From UBA1738 sp045591565 (GTDB taxonomy: Bacteria > Bacillota > Clostridia > UBA1381): a stretch of DNA of 18,131 bases. The position numbers and the translations under genes are program-made. Where the stretch lies: the NCBI GenBank assembly GCA_045591565.1, contig JAZNTB010000088.1:1-18131 (forward strand), read 5' to 3'. Numbering within the stretch: the first letter of the stretch is position 1; each line of letters begins with the position of its first letter. The notes below the pieces were generated by a model, which had not been told where the DNA came from, did not search any database, and worked only from the letters and a program-made list of their open reading frames with translations. Below, piece after piece: positions 1 through 7,058 of the stretch.

Positions 1-660
1 GGCATTTTTGCCGCTTTTCTTTGCCATTTCTATGTCTTTGCAGTACGGAAGAAGAAGGTTTAGTGCCAGCAAGTCGGTAAAACCGTACATATCGGCAAGA
101 CCGCCTGCAAAGATGGACCTTGCACCGCAACCCAGAATCGGGAAAAGGTTATTTATATTGTAGCTCGGAATCAGGCCGAGCGCCAGAACCGCAAGGGACA
201 AAAGGCATACCGGAAAAAACAGCGAGTTTATTACGCTGAGTGCAGGAAAGCCGCAGTATGCCCCGACGGCTACCGTTATACCGAAAAGCAGCATTATATA
301 TTCCATGTCGGTTCGTGGCAGCAAAACAATTTTTACCGATTCGGCAAAGGTACGCATTTCGGTGCCGACATTAGCTGCTATAATTATTGCTACAAGAGCG
401 GTCACAAATATTTTAAAGGGAGTCTTCCCTATGCTTTCGGCGAGTTGTATTATAGATTTATTTCCGCATGTCTTGTAGAAGCTTATTGAAATCAGAAAGA
501 GGGCATAAGCAATAAGGGACATATAAATTGCCTGTATCCATGCGGCATTTCCGCTTGTCCTGAATAAAAATCGAGGAAAAGCAAAGAACATTTTTGTCGT
601 AATAAGATTTACCATTACGAGGGTAAGCTGTTTTGCATTAAGGTCAATACTTTCATTCAT
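1..660 (-). CDS. GerAB-like spore germination permease (5' part, runs off left edge)
   Basis: This is the N-terminal 220 codons of a GerAB/Spore_permease family protein. It starts at an ATG complementary to 658-660 and remains open to base 1. The translation is a string of hydrophobic helices (about residues 10-30, 38-57, 78-97, 115-135 and 143-163) with the family-typical pattern of an early LTLVMVNL helix and the AFP, FAESVK and LPRTDMEY stretches. A strong ribosome binding site (GGGGGAGAGG on the minus strand) lies 7 nt before the start. Known members sit in the inner spore membrane with GerAA and GerAC and act as the amino-acid-permease-like, germinant-sensing subunit. It lies 52 bp downstream of the GerAA-like gene on the same strand, so the two are probably co-transcribed in the forespore. 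About 140-150 residues are missing, judging by the usual length of roughly 360-370. No GerAC gene is visible; it could lie beyond the edge. Confidence 0.85.
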   Translation of the reverse strand, partial: MNESIDLNAKQLTLVMVNLITTKMFFAFPRFLFRTSGNAAWIQAIYMSLIAYALFLISISFYKTCGNKSIIQLAESIGKTPFKIFVTALVAIIIAANVGTEMRTFAESVKIVLLPRTDMEYIMLLFGITVAVGAYCGFPALSVINSLFFPVCLLSLAVLALGLIPSYNINNLFPILGCGARSIFAGGLADMYGFTDLLALNLLLPYCKDIEMAKKSGKNA

Positions 661-696
661 GTCAGCGCCTCTCCCCCGTTGTTTAGATTTTTAAAT

Positions 697-712
697 TGTT
701 TCATGTGAAACA
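697..712. promoter_or_regulatory. parS: parS-like ParB (Spo0J) binding site 1
   Basis: The 16-mer TGTTTCATGTGAAACA differs by one base from the Firmicute parS consensus TGTTTCACGTGAAACA. It occupies the gap between the two germination genes and directly abuts the GerAA stop codon. The identical 16-mer occurs again at 2426-2441. Two exact copies within 1.75 kb, one next to parAB, make chance unlikely. Confidence 0.8.
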
Positions 713-2335
713 TCACCTTCCCACAATCCATTTTTTGCTGATTTTATCTTCTCTTGTCCGCTGTTTTGGCTTTAAGTAGCCGGGGCGTTTTTCCATCTCC
801 CATACCGGCGGAACAAAGACGGCGCCTTTATAGAGCTTGTTTCCCGGCAGCGGTGATAAAAACGGCACGCCGAAGCTTTTGCTCGCCGCAAGGAGCGCCG
901 AATATACAAATACGCCCATTGCGATACCGAAAAAACCAAAGCTGCTTCCTAACAGAATAAAGATAAGCTTTAATATGCGGTAGCTCCAGCCAAGTGAATA
1001 ATCGGCGGTTGCAAAGGAGCCTATTCCGGTTATAGCCACAATTATAATCATAATCGGGCTGACGATTTTTGCACTGACTGCCGCCTGACCGAGAATTAAA
1101 CCGCCGACAATGCCAAGAATTGAGCCAATCGAACCTGGCATACGAACTCCTGCCTCTCGCACCATTTCGAAGGAAAATTCCATCAGTAAAAGTTCAATAA
1201 CTCCCGGAAAGGGTACATTTTGACGCGCAGCGCTGATTGCATACAAAAGATATGTCGGAAGCATTTCTTCGTGGAACAGCGTTATGGCGAGAAAAAGTCC
1301 GGGCAGCAGAACCGATATTAAAATTGCGATTATTCGTATAAGTCGTGACATATTCGCAAAGTCGGTACGCAGATATGCGTCGGCGGCAGCATGCGTTAGC
1401 TCGTATGCGTTGGTGGGAAGAATAAGTGCGCGCGGATTGCCGTTTAGTATCAGCGCCACTCTTCCCTCGGAAAGCGCACGCGCAACCCGGTCAGGGCGTT
1501 CTGTTGCGAGAATGTGACCGGTAATCATCATAGGATTGTCCTCAATCATCATAGAAACTTCCTCTATTGATATGACATAATCCATAGAAATGCCGCAAAG
1601 ACGCCGCCTCACCTCGCCGACAAGCTCGGAATTTGCTACATCGGAGATATACATTATCACGCCCGGCGTTTTTGAAACATTTCCTATAGAAACCTTTTCA
1701 CAGACAAGCTTTTCTGTCTTTAGTATCTTTCGCACCTGCGCCGAGTTTCCTCGTAGCATTTCGGCAAAAGCCTCCTGAGGGCCGTAGATTGATTGCTCGT
1801 TTTCCGGCTTATCGACGCTTCTGTGAGGCCAGTTCTTCACATCTGCGGTAAAGGCTTTATCAATTCCGTCTATAAAAAGCGCACAGCTGCCAAAATTAAT
1901 ATCGTCAATAACCGCAGAAAAATCGCTTGTTGCTTTTACCTGGTTGTGAACAAGCAGCTGTTTTAATACAATATCCTCGGTTAAATAGGCGCTATCCTCC
2001 GAAAACAGCGGAATTTCAAGAAGTGGCTTTATAACGCCGTTATTTATATTAACTCCATCGCACATACCGTCGAAGAAAACAATAAAAGCTTTTGTGTCCC
2101 CTAAAAGTTCAAGCTCGCGGATTACCACATCACTGTTGGTAGGGACACTAAATCTTTCCTTGATATAATCCCTGTTGTCACAAAGCTTTGAGAAAACCTC
2201 AGGAACGGCTTCCTCTTCCCCATCATCCCTGACATCATATACGGCAGAAATGGGTTTTTTAGTAAGATGAAAGGGGATTTCCTCGCAAGGAGGAGTATAT
2301 ACAAACAGCTTTTTAAGCTTTTCTTTTATTTTCAT
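713..2335 (-). CDS. GerAA-like spore germination protein (GerA family)
   Basis: This 540-residue protein has the GerA-family architecture. A soluble N-terminal half (about residues 1-330) precedes a membrane half with around five hydrophobic segments (roughly 334-357, 360-375, 408-428, 434-456 and 463-492) and a short charged tail. Family-typical stretches include ERPDRVARALSEGRVAL (about 280-296), PFPGVIELLLMEFSFE (about 378-393) and REAGVRMPGSIG. Known relatives form the A subunit of inner-spore-membrane germinant receptors, which act as ion channels triggered by nutrients. The length is usual for the family. A weak ribosome binding site (AAGAGG) lies about 10 nt upstream of the ATG. The gene is divergent from parA, with 166 bp between their starts, and is followed by the GerAB-like permease. 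SpoVAF also belongs to this family, but the adjacent GerAB gene favours a germinant receptor. I could not find a convincing sigma-G promoter. Confidence 0.9.
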   Translation of the reverse strand: MKIKEKLKKLFVYTPPCEEIPFHLTKKPISAVYDVRDDGEEEAVPEVFSKLCDNRDYIKERFSVPTNSDVVIRELELLGDTKAFIVFFDGMCDGVNINNGVIKPLLEIPLFSEDSAYLTEDIVLKQLLVHNQVKATSDFSAVIDDINFGSCALFIDGIDKAFTADVKNWPHRSVDKPENEQSIYGPQEAFAEMLRGNSAQVRKILKTEKLVCEKVSIGNVSKTPGVIMYISDVANSELVGEVRRRLCGISMDYVISIEEVSMMIEDNPMMITGHILATERPDRVARALSEGRVALILNGNPRALILPTNAYELTHAAADAYLRTDFANMSRLIRIIAILISVLLPGLFLAITLFHEEMLPTYLLYAISAARQNVPFPGVIELLLMEFSFEMVREAGVRMPGSIGSILGIVGGLILGQAAVSAKIVSPIMIIIVAITGIGSFATADYSLGWSYRILKLIFILLGSSFGFFGIAMGVFVYSALLAASKSFGVPFLSPLPGNKLYKGAVFVPPVWEMEKRPGYLKPKQRTREDKISKKWIVGR

Positions 2336-2425
2336 ATTAAAAATACCTCTTGTTCAAGTATAAATTTTCTGTTTTATACTGTATTTTTTTCCAATTTTAA
2401 TAAAATATTCAAAAAAACCTTAAAA

Positions 2426-2441
2426 TGTTTCATGTGAAACA
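2426..2441. promoter_or_regulatory. parS: parS-like ParB (Spo0J) binding site 2
   Basis: This is a second exact copy of TGTTTCATGTGAAACA, one base from the parS consensus. Its last base abuts the -35 hexamer of the parA promoter, and it lies in the shared upstream region of the divergent GerAA and parA genes. ParB loading here would nucleate the partition complex and might also affect parAB transcription; the second effect is inference from position. Confidence 0.85.
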
Positions 2442-2469
2442 TTTACATTTTAAAAATTTGTGTTATAAT
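2442..2469 (+). promoter_or_regulatory. sigma-A promoter of parAB-serS operon
   Basis: TTTACA (2442-2447; 5/6 to TTGACA) and TATAAT (2464-2469) are separated by 16 bp, and a TG at 2461-2462 makes this an extended -10. Transcription should begin near 2476. A GGAGG at 2491-2495 sits 6 nt before the parA ATG. The parS-like site lies immediately upstream. Confidence 0.75.
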
Positions 2470-2501
2470 ATAATAGTAGAAACTAAAAAAGGAGGCGGCG
2501 T

Positions 2502-3281
2502 ATGGGAAAAGTAATAGCCGTAACCAACCAGAAAGGCGGCGTGGGAAAAACCACGACAGCAGTTAATCTTGCCGCATGTCTTGCATACAAGGGCAAAAAG
2601 GTGCTTGTGGTGGACAGTGATGCCCAGGGGAACTCGACCTCGGGACTTGGCATAGATAAGGAAGATGTTGAGCTTTCCTTATACGATTGCCTTGCCGACA
2701 GCTCAAAAACCAAAGACGCTGTCATTAAAACATCCTGCCGTGGATTATCAATAATTCCGTCACTTCCGGAGCTTTCAGCGGCGGAGATAGAGCTTGCGGG
2801 CGAGGAAAACCGCGAACATTTCTTAAGCGAAGTTTTAGAGGAAGTGAAAAAGGACTACGACTTTATAATAATAGACGCACCGCCGGCGCTCGGAATGCTT
2901 ACAATTAATATAATGACGGCATCGGACAGCCTTTTAATTCCCATCCAGTGCGAATATTATGCGCTGGAAGGTCTTTCGCAGCTGATAAATTCGATAAAAT
3001 CAATCAAAAAGTCGCTTAACAAGAACCTTGATATAGAGGGAATTCTGGCAACTATGTTTGATTCCAGAACAAATCTCTCGCATCAGGTTTTGGAAGAGGT
3101 GAAAAAGCACTTTCCGGATAAGGTGTTTGACACTCCAATCCCGAGGAATGTGCGTCTTTCTGAGGCACCCAGCTATGGTCAGCCTATAATTAAATATGAT
3201 ATTACATCAAAAGGTGCCGAGGCGTATTTTTCACTTGCGCGTGAAATAATTAACAATAATAAGGAGTGGTCAAATGGCTAA
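2502..3281 (+). CDS. parA: ParA/Soj chromosome partitioning ATPase
   Basis: This 259-residue protein is a ParA/MinD-type deviant Walker A ATPase. The N-terminal KGGVGKTT (residues 11-18) carries the signature lysine, VVDSDAQGN (about 36-44) is the Walker A' aspartate region, and IIIDAPP (about 122-128) is Walker B. The C-terminal stretch IPRNVRLSEAPSYGQPI is characteristic of chromosomal Soj. In the family, ATP-bound dimers bind DNA nonspecifically, are released by ParB-parS, and so help position origins. Soj also acts on DnaA in Bacillus subtilis, which is notable because DnaA boxes lie 3 kb downstream. It is preceded by a GGAGG ribosome binding site and overlaps parB by 8 bp, so the two are probably translationally coupled. 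The length is normal and no key residue is missing. Confidence 0.96.
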   Translation: MGKVIAVTNQKGGVGKTTTAVNLAACLAYKGKKVLVVDSDAQGNSTSGLGIDKEDVELSLYDCLADSSKTKDAVIKTSCRGLSIIPSLPELSAAEIELAGEENREHFLSEVLEEVKKDYDFIIIDAPPALGMLTINIMTASDSLLIPIQCEYYALEGLSQLINSIKSIKKSLNKNLDIEGILATMFDSRTNLSHQVLEEVKKHFPDKVFDTPIPRNVRLSEAPSYGQPIIKYDITSKGAEAYFSLAREIINNNKEWSNG

Positions 3282-4119
3282 AAAGGGCTTAGGAAAGGGG
3301 CTTGGCGTGCTGCTTGCCGACGAAAAGGACGAGCAGGGAATACTCGAGGTTAAAATAACCGAGGTAATGCCGAACAAAAACCAGCCAAGAAAAACCTTCG
3401 ATGAAGAAAAGCTTTTAGCGCTTTCCGAATCAATCAAAGAATACGGCGTAATACAGCCGATAGTAGTAAAAAAAGCAGAGGATGGCTACATAATCGTTGC
3501 AGGAGAACGCCGTTGGCGTGCCGCAAAAAAGGCAGGAATTAAGAAAATTCCTGTTCTTGTAAAGGATTATGACGACCTTGCTGTACGCGAAATAGCGCTT
3601 ATAGAGAACCTTCAAAGGGAGGACCTCAATCCTATTGAAGAGGCGCTCGGATACCGTTCGCTGATGGAGGAGTATAATCTCACGCAGGAGGAAATCAGCG
3701 CAAAAATCGGCAAAAGCCGCAGCGCTATCGCGAATTCTGTAAGACTTCTGGCTCTTGACGAAGACATTCAGAAAAAGCTTATTGCCGGCGATATAACCGA
3801 GGGACACGCAAGATGTGCGCTGTCGGTCCCGGCAGGTGTTGTGCGTGAGTTCTTTGTAAACCGCATAATTGAAGAGGGGCTTAATGTGCGTCAGGCGGAG
3901 CTGTTGGCAAAGGACCTTGCAAAGGCACCATCGCCAAAGTCGAAAAAACAGCAGAATACTGCCTATAAGATAGAGCTGGAGCGCATTTCAAAGAACCTTG
4001 AGCAGTTCCTTGGAACGAAAGTAAAGCTTTCAGGGACAGCAAAAAAAGGTAAAATCGAGATAGAGTATTACGGAAATGAAGACCTTGAGCGTCTTTTAGA
4101 CATAATTAAACGGGGGTGA
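3274..4119 (+). CDS. parB: ParB/Spo0J centromere-binding CTPase
   Basis: This 281-residue protein has the full ParB layout. A short N-terminal KGLGKGLGVLL segment (residues 4-14) contacts ParA in the family. The N-terminal CTP-binding domain has GERRW (77-81) and ENLQR (111-115) followed by DLNPIEEA. A helix-turn-helix (about 136-158, LTQEEISAKIGKSRSAIANSVRLL) contacts parS, and a C-terminal dimerisation segment follows. ParB binds parS, closes as a CTP-dependent clamp, slides, and recruits SMC and ParA. The ATG at 3274 lies inside the end of parA and has its own AAGGAG at 3261-3266. Two parS-like sites lie upstream at 697 and 2426, which supports a chromosomal rather than a plasmid system. 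Confidence 0.96.
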   Translation: MAKKGLGKGLGVLLADEKDEQGILEVKITEVMPNKNQPRKTFDEEKLLALSESIKEYGVIQPIVVKKAEDGYIIVAGERRWRAAKKAGIKKIPVLVKDYDDLAVREIALIENLQREDLNPIEEALGYRSLMEEYNLTQEEISAKIGKSRSAIANSVRLLALDEDIQKKLIAGDITEGHARCALSVPAGVVREFFVNRIIEEGLNVRQAELLAKDLAKAPSPKSKKQQNTAYKIELERISKNLEQFLGTKVKLSGTAKKGKIEIEYYGNEDLERLLDIIKRG

Positions 4120-4124
4120 CTACC

Positions 4125-4571
4125 TTGACGCAGAAAAACGGTGACAACAAATCACTTTATCTTTATACCGGACTTATATTTTTGGTTGCGATAGTGATGA
4201 TTGTAGTATCCTTCTTTGCACAGAAGCATTTTGAAAATCTTCGCGCAATAGAAATAGGTGCAGAAAATGTAAACCTTTCCAATAAAGCAGCGCAGGTGAG
4301 CGAGGAAAATTTGCAGCTTGTGGAGCTGAACAGGCTTTTAAAGCTCAAAAATACCGACCTTACAGCGGAAAATACTGAGCTTACTCTGGAGAGGGACACA
4401 CTTTTAAAGGAAAAAGAGGCGTACAAATCGCTTATAGAGGTGTATCAAAAGATAGTAGCCGGCAAGGAAAAAGCCGCGAAAGACCTTCTTTTGAAGATTT
4501 ATACCGAGGACCTATCGAGCGAGCAGAAGGAAATCTATGATGCGCTTGCAAAAAAGATAAAAATTAACTGA
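4125..4571 (+). CDS. Small membrane-anchored coiled-coil protein, function unknown
   Basis: I do not recognise a named family. The 148-residue protein has a short polar N-terminus, one hydrophobic helix (about residues 11-32, YTGLIFLVAIVMIVVSFF), and then a long charged, heptad-rich region (about 40-115) predicted to be a coiled coil. The ending is helical. The likely topology is a single inner-membrane anchor with the coiled coil outside or in the cytoplasm; the sequence does not decide which. I chose the TTG at 4125 because GGGGGTGA (4112-4119), a close match to the anti-Shine-Dalgarno complement, lies 5 nt upstream. A GTG at 4116 overlapping the parB stop would have no properly spaced site. 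Clostridia often place an uncharacterised membrane/coiled-coil gene (for example DUF4446) between parB and serS, and this one occupies that slot without obvious DUF4446 resemblance. Confidence 0.75.
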   Translation: MTQKNGDNKSLYLYTGLIFLVAIVMIVVSFFAQKHFENLRAIEIGAENVNLSNKAAQVSEENLQLVELNRLLKLKNTDLTAENTELTLERDTLLKEKEAYKSLIEVYQKIVAGKEKAAKDLLLKIYTEDLSSEQKEIYDALAKKIKIN

Positions 4572-4589
4572 TGAAACGGAGAAATTGAG

Positions 4590-5855
4590 ATGTTAGATAT
4601 AAAACTATTAAGAACAGAACCGGAAAAAATCAAAGAGGCTTTAAAAAATCGTTCAAATGACCTTGATATTGCGCCGGCGATTGAGATGGACGGACAGCGC
4701 CGTGAAATCCTAGCCAAGGTTGAGCAGATGAAGGCAAAACAGAACGAAATCACAAAGCAAATTCCTGCAATGAAGAAGGCAGGGGAGAATACCGATGCGA
4801 TATTTGCTGAAATGAAGGAGCTTTCGGGGGAAATAAAGGAGCTTGACGCAAAAGTTGCCGAAATTGACGAGGCGCTGCGTGATTTTATGCTGAGAATCCC
4901 GAATATTCCGTCGGATAAGAGCCCGATTGGATCAGACGATTCGGACAATGTGGAGGTCAGAAAATGGTCCGAGCCGAGAGAGTTTGATTTCGAGGCAAAG
5001 GCGCACTGGGACATCGGAACAAATCTTGACATTCTTGATTTTGACCGCGGCGCAAAGATTGCAGGTACGAGATTTACTGTTTACAAAGGACTCGGTGCCC
5101 GTCTTGAAAGAAGTGTTATTCAGTATTTCTTAAACACTCATACAGAGCACGGCTATACTGAGATTTTCCCGCCGTACATGGTGAACAGAGCGTCTATGAC
5201 AGGTACAGGTCAGCTCCCGAAATTCGAGGAGGATGCATTTAAGGTAACAAACAACGGTTATTTCCTTATTCCTACAGCGGAAGTTCCGGTTACAAATCTT
5301 CACCGCGACGAGATATTAGACGGCGCAAAGCTTCCTATTAAATATTGTGCATATTCAGCATGCTTCAGAGCTGAGGCGGGTTCTGCCGGAAGAGATACAA
5401 GAGGTCTTATCCGTCAGCATCAGTTCAATAAGGTTGAGCTTGTTAAGTTCGCAAAGCCGGAAGAGTCATATAAAGAGCTTGAGTCGCTCACAAATGACGC
5501 AGAAAGACTTCTGCAGGGACTCGGTATTCCGTATAGGGTTGTTTGCCTTTCAACAGGCGACTTAGGCTTCTCATCTGCATGTACCTACGATATCGAGGTA
5601 TGGATGCCAAGCTACAACAGATATGTAGAAATCTCATCCTGCTCAAACTTTGAGGACTATCAGGCAAGGCGTGCAAATATCCGATATAAGGAAAATCCAA
5701 AGGATAAGGCACAGCTTGTTCATACATTAAACGGTTCGGGACTTGCTGTCGGAAGAACGGTTGCAGCAATTCTTGAGAATTACCAGAACGCTGATGGAAG
5801 CGTAACTGTTCCGGAAGCGCTTGTTCCGTATATGGGTACAGACATAATTAAATAA
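4590..5855 (+). CDS. serS: Seryl-tRNA synthetase
   Basis: This is a complete 421-residue class II seryl-tRNA synthetase, which charges tRNA-Ser (and tRNA-Sec) with serine using ATP in the cytoplasm. Residues 1-105 form the long antiparallel coiled-coil arm that grips the tRNA variable loop. Motif 1 lies near 174-198 (RSVIQYF to FPPYMV). Motif 2 is near 259-281 (FRAEAGSAGRDTRGLIRQHQF). Motif 3 is near 381-397 (NGSGLAVGRTVAAILEN). The TAEVP loop (229-233) and the EISSCSNFEDYQARR stretch (347-361) are family signatures. The length is typical. A ribosome binding site (GGAG, 4578-4581) precedes the ATG by 8 nt, and the gene is 18 bp after the coiled-coil gene with no promoter visible between them. 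A strong terminator follows at once. No T-box leader is present. Confidence 0.97.
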   Translation: MLDIKLLRTEPEKIKEALKNRSNDLDIAPAIEMDGQRREILAKVEQMKAKQNEITKQIPAMKKAGENTDAIFAEMKELSGEIKELDAKVAEIDEALRDFMLRIPNIPSDKSPIGSDDSDNVEVRKWSEPREFDFEAKAHWDIGTNLDILDFDRGAKIAGTRFTVYKGLGARLERSVIQYFLNTHTEHGYTEIFPPYMVNRASMTGTGQLPKFEEDAFKVTNNGYFLIPTAEVPVTNLHRDEILDGAKLPIKYCAYSACFRAEAGSAGRDTRGLIRQHQFNKVELVKFAKPEESYKELESLTNDAERLLQGLGIPYRVVCLSTGDLGFSSACTYDIEVWMPSYNRYVEISSCSNFEDYQARRANIRYKENPKDKAQLVHTLNGSGLAVGRTVAAILENYQNADGSVTVPEALVPYMGTDIIK

Positions 5856-5861
5856 ACAGCG

Positions 5862-5890
5862 AGAGGCTGCCAAAACCGGCAGCCTCTTTT
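5862..5890 (+). terminator. Rho-independent terminator of the parAB-serS operon
   Basis: AGAGGCTGCC (5862-5871) pairs perfectly with GGCAGCCTCT (5878-5887) around a 6-nt loop, and a T run follows. It begins 6 bp after the serS stop codon. Confidence 0.92.
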
Positions 5891-6242
5891 GGAATGGAAA
5901 ACCGTTTCCCATTGGTGTCGGCAACGGGGAAGAAGAACCTTACGGAGAACCAAAGAAAAAGCATCGGGCAGGAGAGGCTTCAAGGGAAATCGTAAGCGTA
6001 AACTAAGAGAAAAATGATAGATTTTATAAAATAATTATGTAAACCAATGTATAAAACAATCCACACCCCTAAAAAATCTTTTCAACATCAAAAAGTATTA
6101 TTTTAAGTGGATTTCCTGAGGTTATCCACCTTATCCACACACTTATCCTACAAAAATTGTGGGTTTGAAAATGGCTTAAACTCGTAAATGTTGAATTCTT
6201 TGGGTGGTTTACAAAAAATTATGTGTTTTTTCCCCAAATTAT

Positions 6243-6275
6243 ACTCTTTTTTTACACATTTTTCAAAAAAAGAGT
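6243..6275. repeat. 11-bp perfect AT-rich inverted repeat
   Basis: ACTCTTTTTTT (6243-6253) and AAAAAAAGAGT (6265-6275) are perfect complements around an 11-nt spacer, ending 1 bp before the -35 box of the trmK promoter. It could be an operator, an easily unwound element, or a weak bidirectional terminator. Confidence 0.6.
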
Positions 6276-6276
6276 G

Positions 6277-6305
6277 TTGACACAGCAAAAAAATGCTTGT
6301 ATTAT
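6277..6305 (+). promoter_or_regulatory. Strong sigma-A promoter for trmK operon
   Basis: TTGACA (6277-6282, exact) and TATTAT (6300-6305, 5/6) are separated by exactly 17 bp. Transcription should begin near 6312, only about 16 bp before an exact DnaA box (6328-6336), which then lies in the early transcribed region. A ribosome binding site (AAAGGA) precedes the trmK ATG at 6390. Confidence 0.8.
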
Positions 6306-6389
6306 GCGGTTTTCGAGAACAAAAGAGTTATCCACACCTGTTGATGAATTGTAGAATAACTGAATTTTTATACATGAAAGGAATTTTGT

Positions 6390-7058
6390 ATGATTACACC
6401 AAGACTTGATATGATTTTAAAGCATATATCGGGAAGCTCCTGCGCCGATATCGGCACCGACCATGCATATATTCCTATTAAACTGGCGGAGCAGGGGATG
6501 CGGGTTATTGCGACCGATATTAAATCGGGGCCGCTCGAGTCGGGACGGCGAAATGCCAAAGAGCACGGACAGGAAATCGAATTTCGTCTGGGCGGCGGGA
6601 TTTCGGTGATAGAGCCGGGCGAGGTTGAAACAATAATAATCGCCGGAATGGGCGGAGAAATGATAGAGAAAATAATCGCCGAACGGGAGAATGTAGCAAG
6701 AGCGAGCCTTTTAGTGCTTCAGCCGATGAATTCACAGTACGAGCTGCGAAAGTACCTTGCAAAAAACGGATTTCATATAATATGCGAGGATATTGCAACC
6801 GAGGGCTTTAAGGTTTATAATTTAATGGTAGTAAAAAGCGGCGGAACAAACGAATATGATGAGGAAATTGACTATCATCTGCCAAAAAGTCTTTATAATC
6901 ATCCTCATTTTGAGGCTCTTGTTCAAAAGAAAAAGCGGGAATTTACTAAAATATACGACGGTCTTTTAAAAAGCGCACAGCAAAACGAGGCGGAAAACCA
7001 AAAATACAAAGGTCTGCTTTTGCGTATAGAGGAAATTGAAAGGGGAATCGTCAAATGA
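6390..7058 (+). CDS. trmK: tRNA (adenine-22-N1)-methyltransferase TrmK
   Basis: This 222-residue class I SAM-dependent methyltransferase matches the TrmK family (YqfN in Bacillus subtilis). The family methylates N1 of A22 in the D-loop region of tRNAs such as tRNA-Ser. The SAM-binding motif region has CADIGTDHAY (18-27) and a DI acidic turn (43-44). IIAGMGGEMI (83-92) and LQPM (110-113) are family hallmarks. The C-terminus (about 165-222) is helical and charged, as in the coiled-coil tail of the family. The ATG has a GAAAGGA ribosome binding site 7 nt upstream and follows a strong promoter. The stop overlaps the start of the Nif3 gene by 4 bp (ATGA), so the pair is translationally coupled, as commonly seen in Firmicutes. 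Confidence 0.93.
   Translation: MITPRLDMILKHISGSSCADIGTDHAYIPIKLAEQGMRVIATDIKSGPLESGRRNAKEHGQEIEFRLGGGISVIEPGEVETIIIAGMGGEMIEKIIAERENVARASLLVLQPMNSQYELRKYLAKNGFHIICEDIATEGFKVYNLMVVKSGGTNEYDEEIDYHLPKSLYNHPHFEALVQKKKREFTKIYDGLLKSAQQNEAENQKYKGLLLRIEEIERGIVK

Larger units (their letters stand above)
6057..6336. other. DnaA-box cluster in AT-rich gap: candidate oriC or DnaA-regulated locus
   Basis: No gene is visible from 5891 to 6389. Exact DnaA boxes (TTATCCACA) lie at 6131-6139 and 6328-6336. An 8/9 match, TTATCCACC (6122-6130), is directly head-to-tail with the first. Weaker candidates are CAATCCACA (6057-6065, 7/9), TTTTACACA (6250-6258, 7/9) and TTATCCTAC (6143-6151, 6/9). The surrounding DNA, 6000-6300, is markedly AT-rich with T and A runs that could melt easily. 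In Firmicutes parAB and parS sites are origin-proximal, so an origin here is plausible, but dnaA and dnaN are not in the window. DnaA may instead act as a transcription factor or be titrated here. The first part, 5891-6000, shows nothing recognisable. Confidence 0.6.

Noticed and set aside
2336..2425. Sigma-G promoter for the GerAA gene (GAATA complementary to 2406-2410 with a weak -10 about 17 bp on)
   Set aside because: The -10 matches poorly in AT-rich DNA, and similar matches arise by chance.
4116..4124. GTG start for the coiled-coil gene, overlapping the parB stop
   Set aside because: The only good Shine-Dalgarno sequence (4112-4119) overlaps this GTG and is correctly spaced for the TTG at 4125.
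4572..4589. T-box or other leader control of serS
   Set aside because: Only 18 bp separate serS from the preceding gene; there is no room for a leader and no terminator.
6106..6211. Additional reverse-strand DnaA boxes (near 6106, 6158 and 6203)
   Set aside because: They match only about 6 of 9 bases, so they were not counted in the cluster.
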